Shown here piece by piece: positions 29,347 through 63,299 of a stretch of 64,000 nucleotides of DNA. This DNA comes from Pogonophryne albipinna (taxonomy: Eukaryota; Chordata; Actinopteri; Perciformes; Artedidraconidae), in the NCBI GenBank assembly GCA_028583405.1, contig CM053250.1, positions 42,248,283-42,312,282 of the forward strand, read 5' to 3'. Made by a program: the position numbers and the translations under genes. The notes beneath the pieces were generated by a model that did no database searches, was not told the DNA's origin, and was given only the letters and a program-made list of their open reading frames with translations. Each line of letters begins with the position of its first letter. Position 1 is the stretch's first letter.

Positions 29347-32200
29347 AAGAGCAGCCGATCAAAGACAAGGATTTACCTTAAATCTTCTGTATTGTTTAGT
29401 CTTTTACTAAACTTATTACATTTAAAGCAGTTAGACAGGATCTTATCCTTTAAAAACATATGTAATGTTTTAATAATGACAATACTACTATAATAATATT
29501 TCATATTATCCAAAAAAAGGGTTAAAATAGTAGGAAGTTGAATTTGAAACAATGAAAAACAAACTTTCTGAAGCAGAACAAATACTGTTGCTGTTGTTTG
29601 AGTTACATCAGATAATATAGAACCTTTTGTATCATATGAAATAAATTCCCGGCATATTCTATCTAGAAGAACCCTATTCAGAATGATATGTGTTAATAAC
29701 ATATTTTAATGTTGCTTATTCCAAAAGATCTATTGTTTATGTACTGCAGCCGTCAAAAATCCACCTTGAACCACTTGGCTCTCTCACGTGGAAGAGTATA
29801 AACCTTGTTTGCTAGTAGGAGTAAAACTGATTTTTTTTTTACTTTTTTCTTTCACTTAAATCCAAAATGTCACTTTCAGTGGCATGATCAACTCAGGCCC
29901 TGGTGCTGTTCGTTCAGGTCTTGCTGTTTTTTAGTATGCATTTTTCAATTATTGCCTGGAAAAATGCAGAGTTGGTGTGAGAGCAAGTGATGTTAGGCAT
30001 GCACCAATTTAGTGCTGTTATTTAGATGGAGTGTGAGTGAAGTCATGTGACGAGCACTGAGCAAACTCAATCGATTGATGAAGAGCATCAGATGCAGTTG
30101 AAAGCTCTGATTAAAGCCACTAAATGGACCTAGGGTTAATGTTATTTGCTAATCTACTATGCCCAAGCAATTATGACTTCAGTCTCTAAATGAAGGTTGG
30201 CTCGTCAATGAGCTCCACGTGACTGTAATGTAGACATTTCCATAACCTTCAGCTGTTCATGGTGCGTGTTCCTGAAGCGAGCCTTCCCTTCAGTAGAGCC
30301 TCTGTTCTTTGGGCCTCTAACAATGTCCCATTGTTTCCCCTCATCGTGCAACACAGAACCAGATATCCCGTCTGTCCTCGGATAAGGAACACAGTCACAG
30401 TCTGTACGACCTTCATTCTGTTTGGGACAGTGTCCTTGTGATGGTGTGGACACTTTTTTCATTCTATAGTAAATGCATAAAACAAACTGAAACATTGACA
30501 TTAATAAAATGCATTAGGTCAACAGATTTCACATAACTGTATTAAGTTAGTGAAGGCAATAATATTAAGTTTAAATAAGTTCAACTTAATATTATTGCTT
30601 TTTAACCTTGTAAATCTGTTGATTTAATTAAAGTCAACGTTTTGGTTTCTTCAGTGTCGGCTGTGATAAAGACTGGCAGGCTTCACTTCCCCTCATGTGT
30701 TCCAGTTAGATCCGGCCTGACAGAAAGTGTTGTTCCTGTGTTGCTCTCCATCCTTCCCCACCACACCTTTTACTCCATGTTAGTCCTGTCCTCTAACACA
30801 CCGCACAGATCTGATTGTCTTAAGTTGGTCAACCTTCAACAAGCGACAGGCCGTCCCTCTTTAAACTCGGTGCACTAAATCTGTGAATGTACACCTCTCC
30901 TCTGCTTCCACATGATGATGTTCACCTCCTTTCTGTGATTGTGGCTCCTGTCTATGCAATGCAAAGTAAGGGTTTTGAACCAAAGGTAGTTTTTGTGGCA
31001 GCTTGCGTCCAACACAATCATTGAACTGAGGGGTCTCGGCAGAATAAAGTGCTGCTGCCTCAACCCGTCATATGCAATGTATTTTAGACTTCCTTCCAAG
31101 ATACTTACAGCCTATAATGTATGATAGCAATGTAATAATCACAAATGTAAAAAAAACTACCAATAAAACTGTTACAAATTACAGACATTTCTGTGTGGTT
31201 TGTTTTTATGATTTGGACATTGGTTTTACATTTATAATTTATTCAATATTAACATGTCATTGTACTTATTGATTGTTTTACTGGGTTTGGGTGCACATGT
31301 TTTTTAAAGCCCAGACAAAGGTGGAAGAGCACCAGCAAAGTCACAACTAACAATGACCAAGGGTTGTGTCCTCTAGGTTTAGTCTCTTATTTTGCCCTCA
31401 AAGTGCACCAGATTGATGCATTTCACCTTTCATTTTCCTGTTTTCATGTTATTATCCTCCTAAGTGTTAGATAAACACTGACGAATTCACAGCTGACCAG
31501 AAGTGATATCCATTGAGAAATTACATCTCAACATGTATCAGATTTTTTAATATCTTATCTTTTAGCTCTATGTTTTCATAAGGTCTTGCAAGTGCAAGTT
31601 TTTGAATGCTGTACACACACAAAAAGGTATAAAACGTATACAAATCTCAATATTATGCTTTTAAATTGTGTTAGCATGATTCTGGTGGTAACATTTCCAC
31701 CAGAACTACACCTTTGTTAGGAGCTCTGCTGCTATCTGGTGGACTACAGGCTGTGAACCGTTAACAAGAAGCTGAGCATGTATCAACATCTGAAACTAGA
31801 GAAATCTACATGATTGTGGGATATATAGCATATTGTGTAGCATTTTCGGATATATTTCACACATTTTCTTTGTTATGTGTAAATGTGTATGTAATATTGA
31901 AAAAATGTGCTCAACAACTATATAATGTATAGAGTATATGTATATATATGCCTATAGGTATTTGTAAGGTAAATATGTAGGCTGTATTACATGGCATAAT
32001 GTATTTGCCATTTTCTCAATTTGTTATTTAGCAGTAAAATATATAAATGATTAAAATATAAAAATGTAATGAAATTATAATTAGCAACACCCTATCCATG
32101 ACATTGTTATATTGATGTGGTTGGTGAATGTGTGATATTTTAGTACATAAGCTAGTCATTTAAAGTTTTATTTTATAAGGTGTAACCGGAAGTTGTCTCC
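29347..32200. other. Intergenic sequence between sntb2 and vps4a
   Basis: AT-rich with no gene seen. A palindrome with 16-bp perfect arms lies at 30556-30571 and 30583-30598. Open frames are short and without features. Confidence 0.5.
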
Positions 32201-32401
32201 ATCAGCTAGCTTGTGGTTGTGTCGGGCCGATGCAGAGCTGTCATATTGGCTTAGCAAGCTAACGTATTAGCCTCTGTTTGTCATGTAAAGAACAGTCGGT
32301 ACCGACACAACACAGGGCTGTTAACGAATTCATGTATTCACATATCCGCCTTTGGAGCAAGAGGATAGAAACGTGAGAGGCGAGCACAAGAAGGAGATGA
32401 A
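32201..32401 (+). promoter_or_regulatory. vps4a: vps4a promoter / 5' UTR region
   Basis: This sits directly upstream of the vps4a start codon. No TATA box stands out. The first exon probably begins between 32200 and 32350, but the start site cannot be placed from sequence alone. Confidence 0.4.
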
Positions 32402-52831
<20,430 letters not shown>

Positions 52832-54275
52832 GAGACAAGGCTCCAACCCCCCCGCTCCACCAGAAGTCAAACTGCTCCCATCAACTGTCACCCCCCCCCC
52901 CCCCCCTTATTTTGAAATCCTCATGGATTTCAAAATAAAAGACTGGAACAAAGACATGGCATGAAATCTGATCCTCCAGAAGGTCTGAATCCCTGGAGGA
53001 AGTTGACAGATTGCTACATTTTTACCATGCTGTGTAGTAGTTGGACTGCAGAGCTCTTTCCCCCCCCATTTCAGACTGTTCCATTACAAAGCAGCACCAA
53101 TGTATCCACTACAACTTTGTGCTTAGACGTGAGGAAGGCTGCTTCAGATCTGAATGATAGTTTGTCCCTCTCTGAAGGACTGTACATGCTTTGGGTTTTA
53201 ATGAAGGACTGACATTTGAAGGAGAGTTCTCCTGCCAGGCATGCGAGTGTGTGACTGCATCTAATTGTTTTTATGAAACTTGTTTGTCTTAATGTATTTT
53301 GATGAAGTGAATGAATCATCACTGACTCAGTGTCCCTCTGCAGCTTTCTGCAGGCGTTCATATTTCATATCTACAACAGTAGAGATGTGCTTAAGAGCCA
53401 AACACTACATTTCCTCAATCCAAAAAAGAAAAATATGTTGTTTTTATTAAGTCTCCAGTAGCTCTTCAGAAAATAATTATCTCACAACGAAGTTCATTTG
53501 GTCGTATCACATGTTCTTCTCAGCAGATAGTGGCTTCACTTTCTGACATTAAGGTCATACTAAAAATTGGAAACAACCTTTAGCAGGGCTTAGAGTTTTC
53601 ACTTGTATCTCATGGGCTGCTGATAGAGATCATGTGATGTGATGCTCTCTAAATCCATTTTCTAAGGTCAAGACTGAAGTTTGAACCTCAGCTCTACTTT
53701 TCTTTTTAAAGCAGCTCAAACTACTTCCCTCTTGGACATTCATCTATTTAAGTTTCAGATTGTTCAGTACGCTGAACACTTCCTGTTAAAGAGAATCAAC
53801 CAAGCACATCTGTTAATATTTTTGATTTAGTTTTCTCTACTATAAATGATTCAACAGACCACTGTTTATACAACTTGACTGACTAATAGGGATACCGTAT
53901 GTTTACATTTGAAGTATTTATTTATGTCTTGTGAAGGATTTCTGTTCTTTTGGGAGGTAAATATGGCTCAACTCAAGGCATCACCATATTGTTTCAGTAC
54001 CGTCTGTTCAGGGCTTTCCTTCACAAGCTTAGCTAGTATTTGTCCTGTTGTCAGCTTTCAGACAATAAAGAAAGCTAACTGTGCAGCAGGACCAGTCGGT
54101 CTGAAGCGATTGTTCTGTACTCTCTGACCTCTGCTGATCACAGGCCTGTCTGCAGACTGACGGGACTTCCTGTTTGCTTCAGTGTGAGGTCAGGACGTAC
54201 CTGTGAGGGAACTAACCTGCCGCTGAACATTACTACCGATTAACCTGCATTCAATAAACTGACACTTCAAAGGAA
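52832..54275 (+). other. vps4a: vps4a 3' UTR with candidate poly(A) signals
   Basis: AATAAA occurs at 52934-52939 (near-proximal, after a long C-run) and near 54064 and 54253. Which is used cannot be told from the sequence. Confidence 0.5.
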
Positions 54276-55577
54276 AAGGCACAGTTGCTGTTACGACATC
54301 TTTATTATGTTTTACAGATGACAGTTTAAAGACATTTAGAGGCTCTGCAGTCACATTTGAGTTTGGTATATTTACAGACAGGAGTCAACCGCTTCAGTGA
54401 TTTCTGCTAAGGAAGCCCCTGCTTAATTATTACAGTACGTTTAGCCGAGCTGAGGCTCCAAAATGATTACTTTGACATTTGAAAACAAATCCCTGATTTA
54501 GCCTAAAGTAAGAAAATAAGATTGATACTCCAAGTCTGTTCAGTAAATATGAAGCTTAGCATGTAGACACAGAGTGATATCCATTTTGTCATTTAATTCG
54601 CAGAAAAGCTTCTTCCTTTTTTTACGCAAACTATCCCTATAACAACTTATGATGAGGGAGCAGATTCAGGGATGACCCTCACCCAAAGGTCACTTTGACA
54701 GTCATCACACAAACAGATGGCTGTGAGGACCAAACATGAGATCTTTACAAAGCTGCCATTTCATTCCAACCCATTTTTGTTGCCAAAAACTAATTTTCTT
54801 TGAGTTAAAGGCAGATTTTTCTACCTTAAAGTGTATAATGCCAGGCCGTTCTTCTTCTTCTTCCTGGTCATGCCGTTCAGTCTCATCCTCATGTTAAGAT
54901 CCAAACTAATCACAGAACAGCAGAGACCGTTATAACAGAACATCTAAAATGTGACAAATGCTCGAAACAAAAGTACAAAATGCCTCAGCATTGTTGTCAA
55001 GGCAACTCCGTCTTCATTACTTTCCCTTCTTTTGTGCAATGGCCTTGGCAGCAATGCGAGAACTAGGAAGTATAGCTAAAAAAAATAATGCTCCTCATAG
55101 CCTTTTTACATGTTCAGATGACCGCTGTGTCATCATACTGAACGCTGTGTTCAGTATGATGACAGTGTGACTTATCAGGGAAAATTAATGACTGTTTGCA
55201 TTTGCAGTAACATCTCCCCATGAGCAGATCTACGTTCCATGCACTCGTTGTGAACAGAAACCAGCATCCGTTCCTGAGAATGTTCCTCCTGCACAAGGTC
55301 ATTTCTGAGTCTGATGTCTCATCAACTCCATCTCCCATCATACTTTGCTGCGTTTGGAGCGGCTCTCTGCTGGGGGGGCGGCCCGTTTGTTGCGATGGTG
55401 GGGGAAGGTGGGCATGAGGTCGGGCTCACAGGCTGCAGAGAGGCAGAGAGAGATGAGTGGGGGGGGGGGGGGGTCAGAGGGCAAGGGAAACAGCTGATGA
55501 TGCATATCATAATCTTTCACTCACGTAGAGGCTTCTCTTTGAAGTAGGAACTCTCCAGACTGTCTTTGGCAGTAGCT
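54276..55577 (-). CDS. Unidentified minus-strand gene, last two coding exons and 3' UTR
   Basis: Read on -, exon 55577-55525 (53 bases, AG before it, GT after it) encodes [17 protein letters not shown]. Exon 55432-55338 continues in the matching phase as [18 protein letters not shown] and [12 protein letters not shown], then TGA. The intron (55433-55524) has a long pyrimidine tract before CAG. The basic SKRSK tail looks like a nuclear-localisation signal. A reverse-strand AATAAA-like site near 54300-54306 would end a long 3' UTR, facing vps4a. I do not recognise the protein. COG8, which is a neighbour in human, is one candidate, but nothing here proves it. Earlier exons were not found. Confidence 0.55.
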
Positions 55578-56908
55578 CTGGATCAGGAGCACAAATATAA
55601 AAACATGATTGATGTTTCAGTCACACAATTTGTTTAACTTAGTTAAAATTGTATTCAACTACATTCTTTAAAAGAAACAAACACACACACACACAATCCT
55701 GCGGAGAACCGCCCAGCCTACCCACAGTAGTTGTGAAGAATCAGCTTGTATTTTAGTCAGTTTTGAGTGATATTGACATATTTGTATAACTGTATTTTGT
55801 ATTCGGGATTGTTGGAAACGTTATTTCGATCTCTCTGTCTGTGCAAACACACAGAAAAATTAACATTGACTTTGAATTCCTGATATATATAAGAATATTG
55901 TTGAAGCCTACAGATATCCAGGAAATACTGCATGGGCCCTTTACAGCACAGTAGATACAGTAAGGGCCACAGGGGCAGATTAGGAAAGACAGAAGCCATC
56001 CTCTAATGAGTTCTAGAGAATAAATGACCACCTGTGTTCAGCATCATTGTGACACCAATGGAAAGATGACTCAGCAGACAACATGTGTGGATTCAGTGAG
56101 CTCAACTGTTCTCTCTGAAGCGGAGAAATGCTGAGTTATTGATCGAGTGTCAACAGTGTTTCAAATCAGCCCCACAGTTTGTTTGAACCAAAGACTATTT
56201 CTTTTTTTCAGGCCAGTGAAAAATGTGGGAATGCAATCTGCTTGAGAAAATAAGAAAGAGAAAAAAAAGGAGAGGTGGGGTTTGCTCCACAGCACTATCA
56301 GGCAGAGCAAGCGTTAATTACTTGTGCCCTGAAGCCCCCCCCCCTGACAGTGACGACTTTACGCCCGCACTGCATTCAGTTTCTGAGGGGTCGCGCAATC
56401 AGAGGGGAGGCTGAGCGTGTCTCTCCCGTTGTTCAAGATTTACAGATTGTTTGCAGCTGAGCTCTGCAAATGTGGCAGTATTGATGTATGGCAAGTATTT
56501 ATTTCATTGTATTATGTATGAGTGCACTTCACTGGTTGGCAGGCTTGGTGAAAATGTTTCCTCCAGCACATTAATCTGTGTAAGTGAAGACCTACATGTT
56601 GCTGTCAAACCCAACAGTAGCATCACACTGCATCATTAATGTGGTTATTTGCAGCGGTACAAAGTACATTTACATACGTGTTTGAGTACTGAACTCACGC
56701 ACGAGTGCTCTAAATGAGTTATCCTTTGTTTTCAATTTTGCTGTAAAAGTGAAATAAGGATCCTGCCCTAGTCTTCTTGCTCTTTAATGTTCCCTAACAT
56801 GTTTCACATGTTTCTAATGTTCCCTGATTTTAGTTGAGATTATATATTTACCCCTGTTCTATTTTTAACTTTGACATTTTAAATGGACTATTGTGTAAGA
56901 GAGAGAGA
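55578..56908. other. No gene recognised
   Basis: It may hold introns or further exons of the minus-strand gene, but none stands out. There is a short CA run at 55678-55694 and a (GA)n run at 56899-56914 that leads into the next repeat. Confidence 0.4.
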
Positions 56909-56911
56909 GAG

Positions 56912-56969
<58 letters not shown>

Positions 56970-57560
56970 ACACCCTTCGGTTGGCTGACGGTGTGCCTGC
57001 TGTCTGACGGCACCTTCTAGCACATTATCCTAACCTACTGTTGTAATCAAGTGCCAACGGTGCCTTCCTACACGTAGTTACACTCTTTGTAAAGTATTTT
57101 TTATTCACACAGTGAGAGTTTGAAGCTTTCGACATGGCCGAGCTATAGTATTACTCTTAGTGTAACCGTGTTACTTTGTTTTTATGTTGTTTTTAAAGTC
57201 TTATGATAAGCATGACATTAAACTCTGTATCAGATGATGACATCTGAACATGTGTTCCCCCCCCCCCCTTTTTGACCTTTGCTGCCACGTCATGTCTCTG
57301 TCATCTCATTCCGTTTCTCTTGAGTTTCCTGGTCCCTTGTTACCTGCCTGAAGCAGTGTTTCTCTGACCAAGCAATCACTGCAGTCAGTGTACACACGCT
57401 TTCTTTTACATTCCTTTTAATTTGCTGTCTGAAATGTTTTTTAACAAATATATGTTTTACTCTTGGTCCACTGACTTGCCTTCTTCTGGAGCTTTCATGG
57501 CCTCATCTGTCATCCATCTGCTTCCAGTGTAGCAGTAACCTTTAAGATCAGCTGATCACA
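56909..57560. repeat. Direct duplication, copy 2 (copy 1 at 28262-28918)
   Basis: A (TG)n run followed by the same block of about 590 bases as copy 1. Differences include an extra tatgttgttttt near 57183-57194, single-base changes near 57281-57312, and the length of a C-run. Confidence 0.93.
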
Positions 57561-57841
57561 ATGTGTACACATTCATGGTTGCTAAGGTGGTTGCTATGGA
57601 CGCTGCAACAGCTCCCAGACCACGTGATCAACAACAATGGCCGACCTTCGTGTTATTCTCGGTGGAAAATGCCTATTTTAAGGTTCATTTGGCCATTAAA
57701 ATGCGTATTGATGTCATTTTATGCGAGTAATATGAGTTTGTATTTCTGATTATTTGTGCAGTACATGTACATGATGTTTAGTTTGCTAGTTATGACGAAG
57801 ATTACTTCATGAATGTGTACACATTCATGGTTGCTAAGGTT
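57560..57841. repeat. 29-bp direct repeats around a 224-bp spacer
   Basis: aatgtgtacacattcatggt plus tgctaaggt occurs at 57560-57588 and again at 57813-57841. It may be a local duplication. Confidence 0.85.
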
Positions 57842-57959
57842 TTTTTGGTGAAAATGTGTTTTTTCACAGCAAAGTCACCCTCTGTACTTGGACTTATTGG
57901 GAGAATCTAAAGGCAAGAACATCCCAAATATTCATTTAGGTCTTTATTTTAGACCTTTA

Positions 57960-58165
57960 GTGTTGCCGTCTGTGAGGAAAAGAAATGGCTCTCAGAGCCT
58001 CAGGATACTGAAATCTGTATTTTTTAAATCTTTTTTTCCTTCTAATTTGTTATTCTTTTCTAAATAACACAGTTATTTACTCACCAATAACACACAATTA
58101 TCCTTGCTTTTATTTATTGGTTTAATTCCATAATCTCGGGCTTTTTTGGCGTCCGTCAGGAACTG
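57960..58165. repeat. Remnant related to the arms of the 14779-20813 element
   Basis: Text such as gaggaaaagaaatggctctc, tcagagcctcaggatactga and aatctgtattttttaaatct matches the inverted arms near 15010-15090 and 20505-20570. Confidence 0.75.
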
Positions 58166-58965
58166 AATTTCAAAATAAAAATAACCGGAAACAGACGTAG
58201 GCATTTCGAGCGATTACACAAGATCCTCAGCTATGGTTTAAACTCGCTGATTGGATGTTTTTAGCCGCAATGCATGCTGGGATTTGGAGTCTATATTATA
58301 TGAAATCCGGAAAACATTTTTAAAAGAATAAAATAATACTTAATTCTGAGCGCTCTTGCTTTTCTCTTTGAAAGTCATCACATAACGGCATTGTAATACA
58401 CGGTTCGGCTGCATTACATATCACAGATCTGCCGTAGTTCTTTATTTATAGAGCCCTGATGAGAAGACCTTTGGAAAAACTGAAGAAATGCCACCGAAAC
58501 TGAATACTTGACGTGGATCATAAATATATCAACAATTAAACAACATCTTCAATTTCTCTTCACACAATACGTCTCCTTGCAGTATCAACACTAATTCGGC
58601 TGACTTTTACATTTGATCTAATTCATAGATAGGTTATATTTACACCATAACAGTGCACAGCTGATATAAAAGGACTTAGTTTTTAAAGATATTACTGTTT
58701 TGAATTGAATTGAATTTTGAATGTAAGAATGTAAATACTGAGTCTGAAATAGTATAGCAATATGCTATAAAATTATGTGAAAGCATGAATAAAACTACAC
58801 ATCTTCAGATGTTGTACATACATAAGTGTCCTACACTAATAATACAATGCTATTATGGCTGTTTGTACCTTGTGTGCACCGCCTAGTGGTTAAAGCACGT
58901 TATTGAATTATTGTTTTTATGTGTTATATTTGATTAAAAAAATATTAAGAGTACATACTTTCATA
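58166..58965. other. AT-rich non-coding sequence
   Basis: Includes gcaatgcatgctgggatttg (58268-58287), a phrase common in fish repeats. No gene was found. Confidence 0.4.
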
Positions 58966-59703
58966 TAGTACAGCGGATAAGCTCTCATATTATAACAATT
59001 GTGCATTTTATGAGAAAAGCATGACATTTCTAGCATAGTTAGTGCATACCATAAGGTTTATTTTCAGATGTGGAGGGAAGTCAGATTTGACCTGTAAAGA
59101 CCGTGAGAGGTCAAATCCAAGATGGCCGCCAGTCTCTCGGGTCAAATGTTCAAACACGCTTAATTTTGGAACCAAACATTGTAGAAAAACATTTAAGGTG
59201 TCATATCCAACTAAATTAGGGATGCCCAATCATTTGGTGATACTTTTGAGGTTGCCAGAATTCAAGAAAATGCATTGAGGGGAAGATAAAGGTAGAAATT
59301 GCAAATTATTTTGTGTGTGTGTGTGATATCAACTTATCATCAGCTAGATACATGACATTAAAGTAACAGTCAAATCCAAGATGGCCACCAGTCCTCTGTG
59401 TTTAATGTCCACGTTTTTTTAAATGTTGGAACCAAACGATGTAGAAAATAATGTGTCATTTAATGTGTCATTTCCACCTAAATTGGGGATGCCCATTCAT
59501 CTGATGATACTTTTGAGATCGCCAGAATTAAAGACAATTAATTTAGATCAAGGACAAGGTCAAATTACATTAAAAACGTTTGGATTCGACCTATGCAATA
59601 TAGTGAAATGTGCTTCAATTTTGAAACTATAGGGATAATAATACAAAATAATAGACCCATGGTGCTAGTCTATTTTAAAGATGATAATAATACAGATCTA
59701 AAT

Positions 59704-62343
59704 CTAACAGTCTCCAGAACAGAAACATATTGCAGTGCACTTCAGTGCAGCTTTGGCACACTTGCATCGTCCAGTGCACCCTTTCTGGCAGCGACAGTGG
59801 ATCAATTCATGGCACGATTTTGATGCTTCAGGTAGAGTGGTCCAAAGTGGCTGCCACCCAGTTGTTTCCTCTGTCCAGCCCCAGTCAGACGGATCTGGCA
59901 TCTCTGGATCCAGGACCAATGCCTGGTTCCAACAGTTGGCCTGGTAGCAAGTGCGCTTGATGTGCTGCTTCAGTGCTGCCTGGGTTGGAGGAATGTTCTT
60001 TAGAGATCTAGATTTCTGTGTGAAGAGCTGTTTCCTGGCATCATTCACCTCCATGCTCTCACTGGTTCGGTCGTACATCAGCACCACAAATGCCACAGCC
60101 AGTACCACCACATCGGTATAAACTGTACGTATGGTCACCTTCTTACACCCCTTTTGCACAGCATCTGCCACATGCAGAAGTAGACGAGTGTTGGCCTCCT
60201 CTTGAGAACACGGGGCAAGGCAGGCTAAGTAAGACTCAGCAGGAGAGCAGAGGACTCCACTTCCATCTGTTGCATACAGTTCCTTGCCCTCTGCGAGAGG
60301 AAGATGAACAACTCTGCGAGACAGGAAAGCAAACAAGTCGGTTTTGTTCTCATCGCATCGAAGAAAGTCCTTCCAGTTCTTTGGCATCACAGTAGAAGGA
60401 GCCACCCTTTTCCTGATGCCTTTTCCCCTCTTTTGTCTGGTTGAGGCTTTCAGGCTGGCAGGTAGGTATACATCCCAGACAAGGTCAATGCGGCTGCTTT
60501 TCTCAAGTTGAGCAGAGATGTATGGTGCAAACACTCTATCTCCATACTCTTGAAATGTTCTTGATGTTCCAGGATTTAACATTTGAACCACAGCTGCACC
60601 ATCGAAAATTGTTGCATCAGCCATAGGTACACTACTGTTTTCAAGCAGATCTGATTCTAGGCAGCGAAGTAGATCTGCTTTAACCCCAATCCGAATTTTG
60701 CCTCCAGTTGACAGAGCTGGTGGGGATCCCTGGTTTTCATGGGAGAAGAAATTGTCGATGTCTCCATCCCGTGTTTGACAGGAGATGTACAGCCACGAAA
60801 AGAAACCACAGTCACTCTTCAGTTCTGAAAGCTGTGCCTTTTGTTTCGACTTCATCTTGACCGGTGGCCTACTGAACAGTGGCAACTTGTTCTTTGGAAG
60901 TGTTTGTGACAGGTGTTGTACACTGTTCTAGCCTCTCTTTCACAAACGTGGTGTACTGCTCCTCACCAAGGGTCTCGATCCTTCTCACAGTTTCAGCCAC
61001 TTTGATGTCCATGATGTCCCTTGTGTCAATGACTAGTAAATCTTGGCTGTGTTCTAGGAATGGATTTCCCATCTCTTCCAGCACGGTCACAAGTGCTTTA
61101 ACTTCCTTCAGAAATGCTGCTTGTACGCCAGGTTGCTGGTCGTGATGACAGTGCCCAGTGTCACTAGCACTATGCTGTTGCTCAAACTCTGTAGTGATCC
61201 TGGACATTTCTGGCCCTGCTACCATCCAGCGTCTAAGTGCTCCTGGATTGCCAGTCAGTCCAATAGCCCCACCAGAACCTTTCACCATTGCATTGTTCTG
61301 CTCATGGCACTGGTCGAGTGCCATGGCAGAGAACTTGTTGCTGGTTTTGTGCACCACAAAATGTCCAGACTTGAATTCTGCTAGGACATGTGGATGTTTT
61401 TCAGCGAGAGTCATCATGTCACGGATGTGTACGGAAAGCCATCTGGAGTAGTGTGTGTGATCTAGGGCAAACATCCAGGGCATGATCTGTGTCAGGGATT
61501 CCACGTACAGCTGGAAGTTACCTTCACGAAGTGACCTGATGTACCGCAGCAAGAGAAGCTCCAATGACAGGGTCTTTAGTCAAAGTGGACACTGGCCTTT
61601 GCTCGCTGTATGCACCACTCCTCAAAAGGCGGACTATCAGGTTGCATGGCATTAGAGTCATCAGGTGTGCAGTCTTCACTGTAAGCTTGTTGGAGGAGTG
61701 CATAAAGGCTTGCAGCTGTGAGCTGGTGCGCATGGCAGGTCTTGGTAACATGGCTGGCATGTATGAAGGAATTTGCTGTTCCGGAACTTGCAATGTCAGC
61801 CTGTACCAGGGTGTTCGTCCAGCCACTGTCTTCCAGCCAGTCTCCCAGCAACTTCAACATGGCCATCTCAATGTGTAGACCACCGAACATGATCACAAAG
61901 TGATCCTCTCCATAAGTGGCTGGCCAGGTCCACTGGACTTCCTTAGCAAAAGCATACAGTGGTTGGTCAGCTGCAAAGACAGGAATCTGACCAGGGTTCA
62001 CATGCTGAACTGCTGCCTTGACGATGTCCATGGAGTGACGTATCATTGCCACTGAGTGTGCATTGTCAAGAAACAGAGGCAATAGTGCGGTTATTGCTGC
62101 AGGTGGGATGACAGCTTGGTGCGCATCAGCGTGGTAGGCAGACCACGATATCCAGCCATCCATGGTAGACTTTTCAACAGCTGTCTTGACTTTGCTGAGC
62201 CATGCATACATATCTTCTTTGGCGGCTGCAGCAGTCAGGAGGTTGGGAGGTCTCACAGGACCTTGTACAGCCGGCGCACTGAAGACCTTTGTCTTTAGGG
62301 CTGCTGGTGGCACAATTGTGTAGGCTGATGGCAGAGGTGTCAC
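59704..62343 (-). pseudogene. Frame-broken gene: PIN/FEN-like nuclease core with CXC-type cysteine-rich tail
   Basis: Three open segments lie on - in order: 62343-61576 (255 aa), 61564-60869 (231 aa) and 60885-59704 (393 aa). Each is in a different frame, so at least two frameshifts occurred. The first has FGGLHIEMAMLKLLGDWLED; the second SGHFVVHKTSNKFSAMALDQ. The third has features of a PIN/FEN-like fold: IFDGAAVVQ, LVWDVYLPASLK plus TRQKRGKGIRKR, QEEANTRLLLH and VYTDVVVLAV. It ends in 37 residues with 12 Cys (CHELIHCRC ... CFCSGDC), like a CXC/tesmin zinc domain. In related sequences I would expect EADT and DTDV, so two acids seem lost here (Asn231, Tyr256 of the third segment). Function is inferred only from motifs. 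Confidence 0.6.
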
Positions 62344-62705
62344 TGTCTTGGTGGAAGAGCCACCGTGACCTGAGCTTATTTTTTGTTAAATGTCTACCTT
62401 GTCCTTGTCCAATTCAGTTGGAAATGACACCTTAAATTATTTTCTACATCGTTTGGTTCCAAAATTAAAAAAGACGTGGACATTAAACACAGCGGACTGG
62501 CAGCCATCTTGGATTTGACTGTTACTTTGATGTAATTTATCTAGCTGATGATAAGTTGATATCATTGGTAAGGCGGGACCATAAGCTATAATTATCCAGG
62601 ATTTATTTACCTGTATGGCTCAAGAAAACATAGAACTCTACAGAGAATGCATCTATACCCAGTTAGTTGAAGCATGGATATACACAATACATAACTGCGC
62701 CACAT

Positions 62706-62931
<226 letters not shown>

Positions 62932-63299
62932 CAATTTTGCAAATTTCAACTGATTGACAGCTTATTTTTGGTCAATTTCTACCTTTATCTTCACCTAAAT
63001 GCATTTTCGTGGATTCTGGCGATCTCAAAAGTATCACCAAATGATTGGGCATCCCTAATTCAGTTGGATATGACACCTTAAATGTTTTTCTACAATGTTT
63101 GGTTCCAAAATTAAGCGTGTTTGAACATTTGACCCGAGAGACTGGCGACCATCTTGGATTTGACCTCTCACGGTCCTCACAGGTCAAATCTGACTTCCCT
63201 CCACATCTGAAAATAAACCTTATGGTATGCACTAACTATGCTAGAAATGTCATGCTTTTCTCATAAAATGCACAATTGTTGTGCTTATCCGCTGTACTA

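Noticed and set aside
54840..54900. Minus-strand Lys-rich reading ([14 protein letters not shown]) as the end of the 55-kb gene
   Set aside because: The in-phase exon at 55338-55432 already ends in a stop, so this lies in the 3' UTR unless alternatively spliced.
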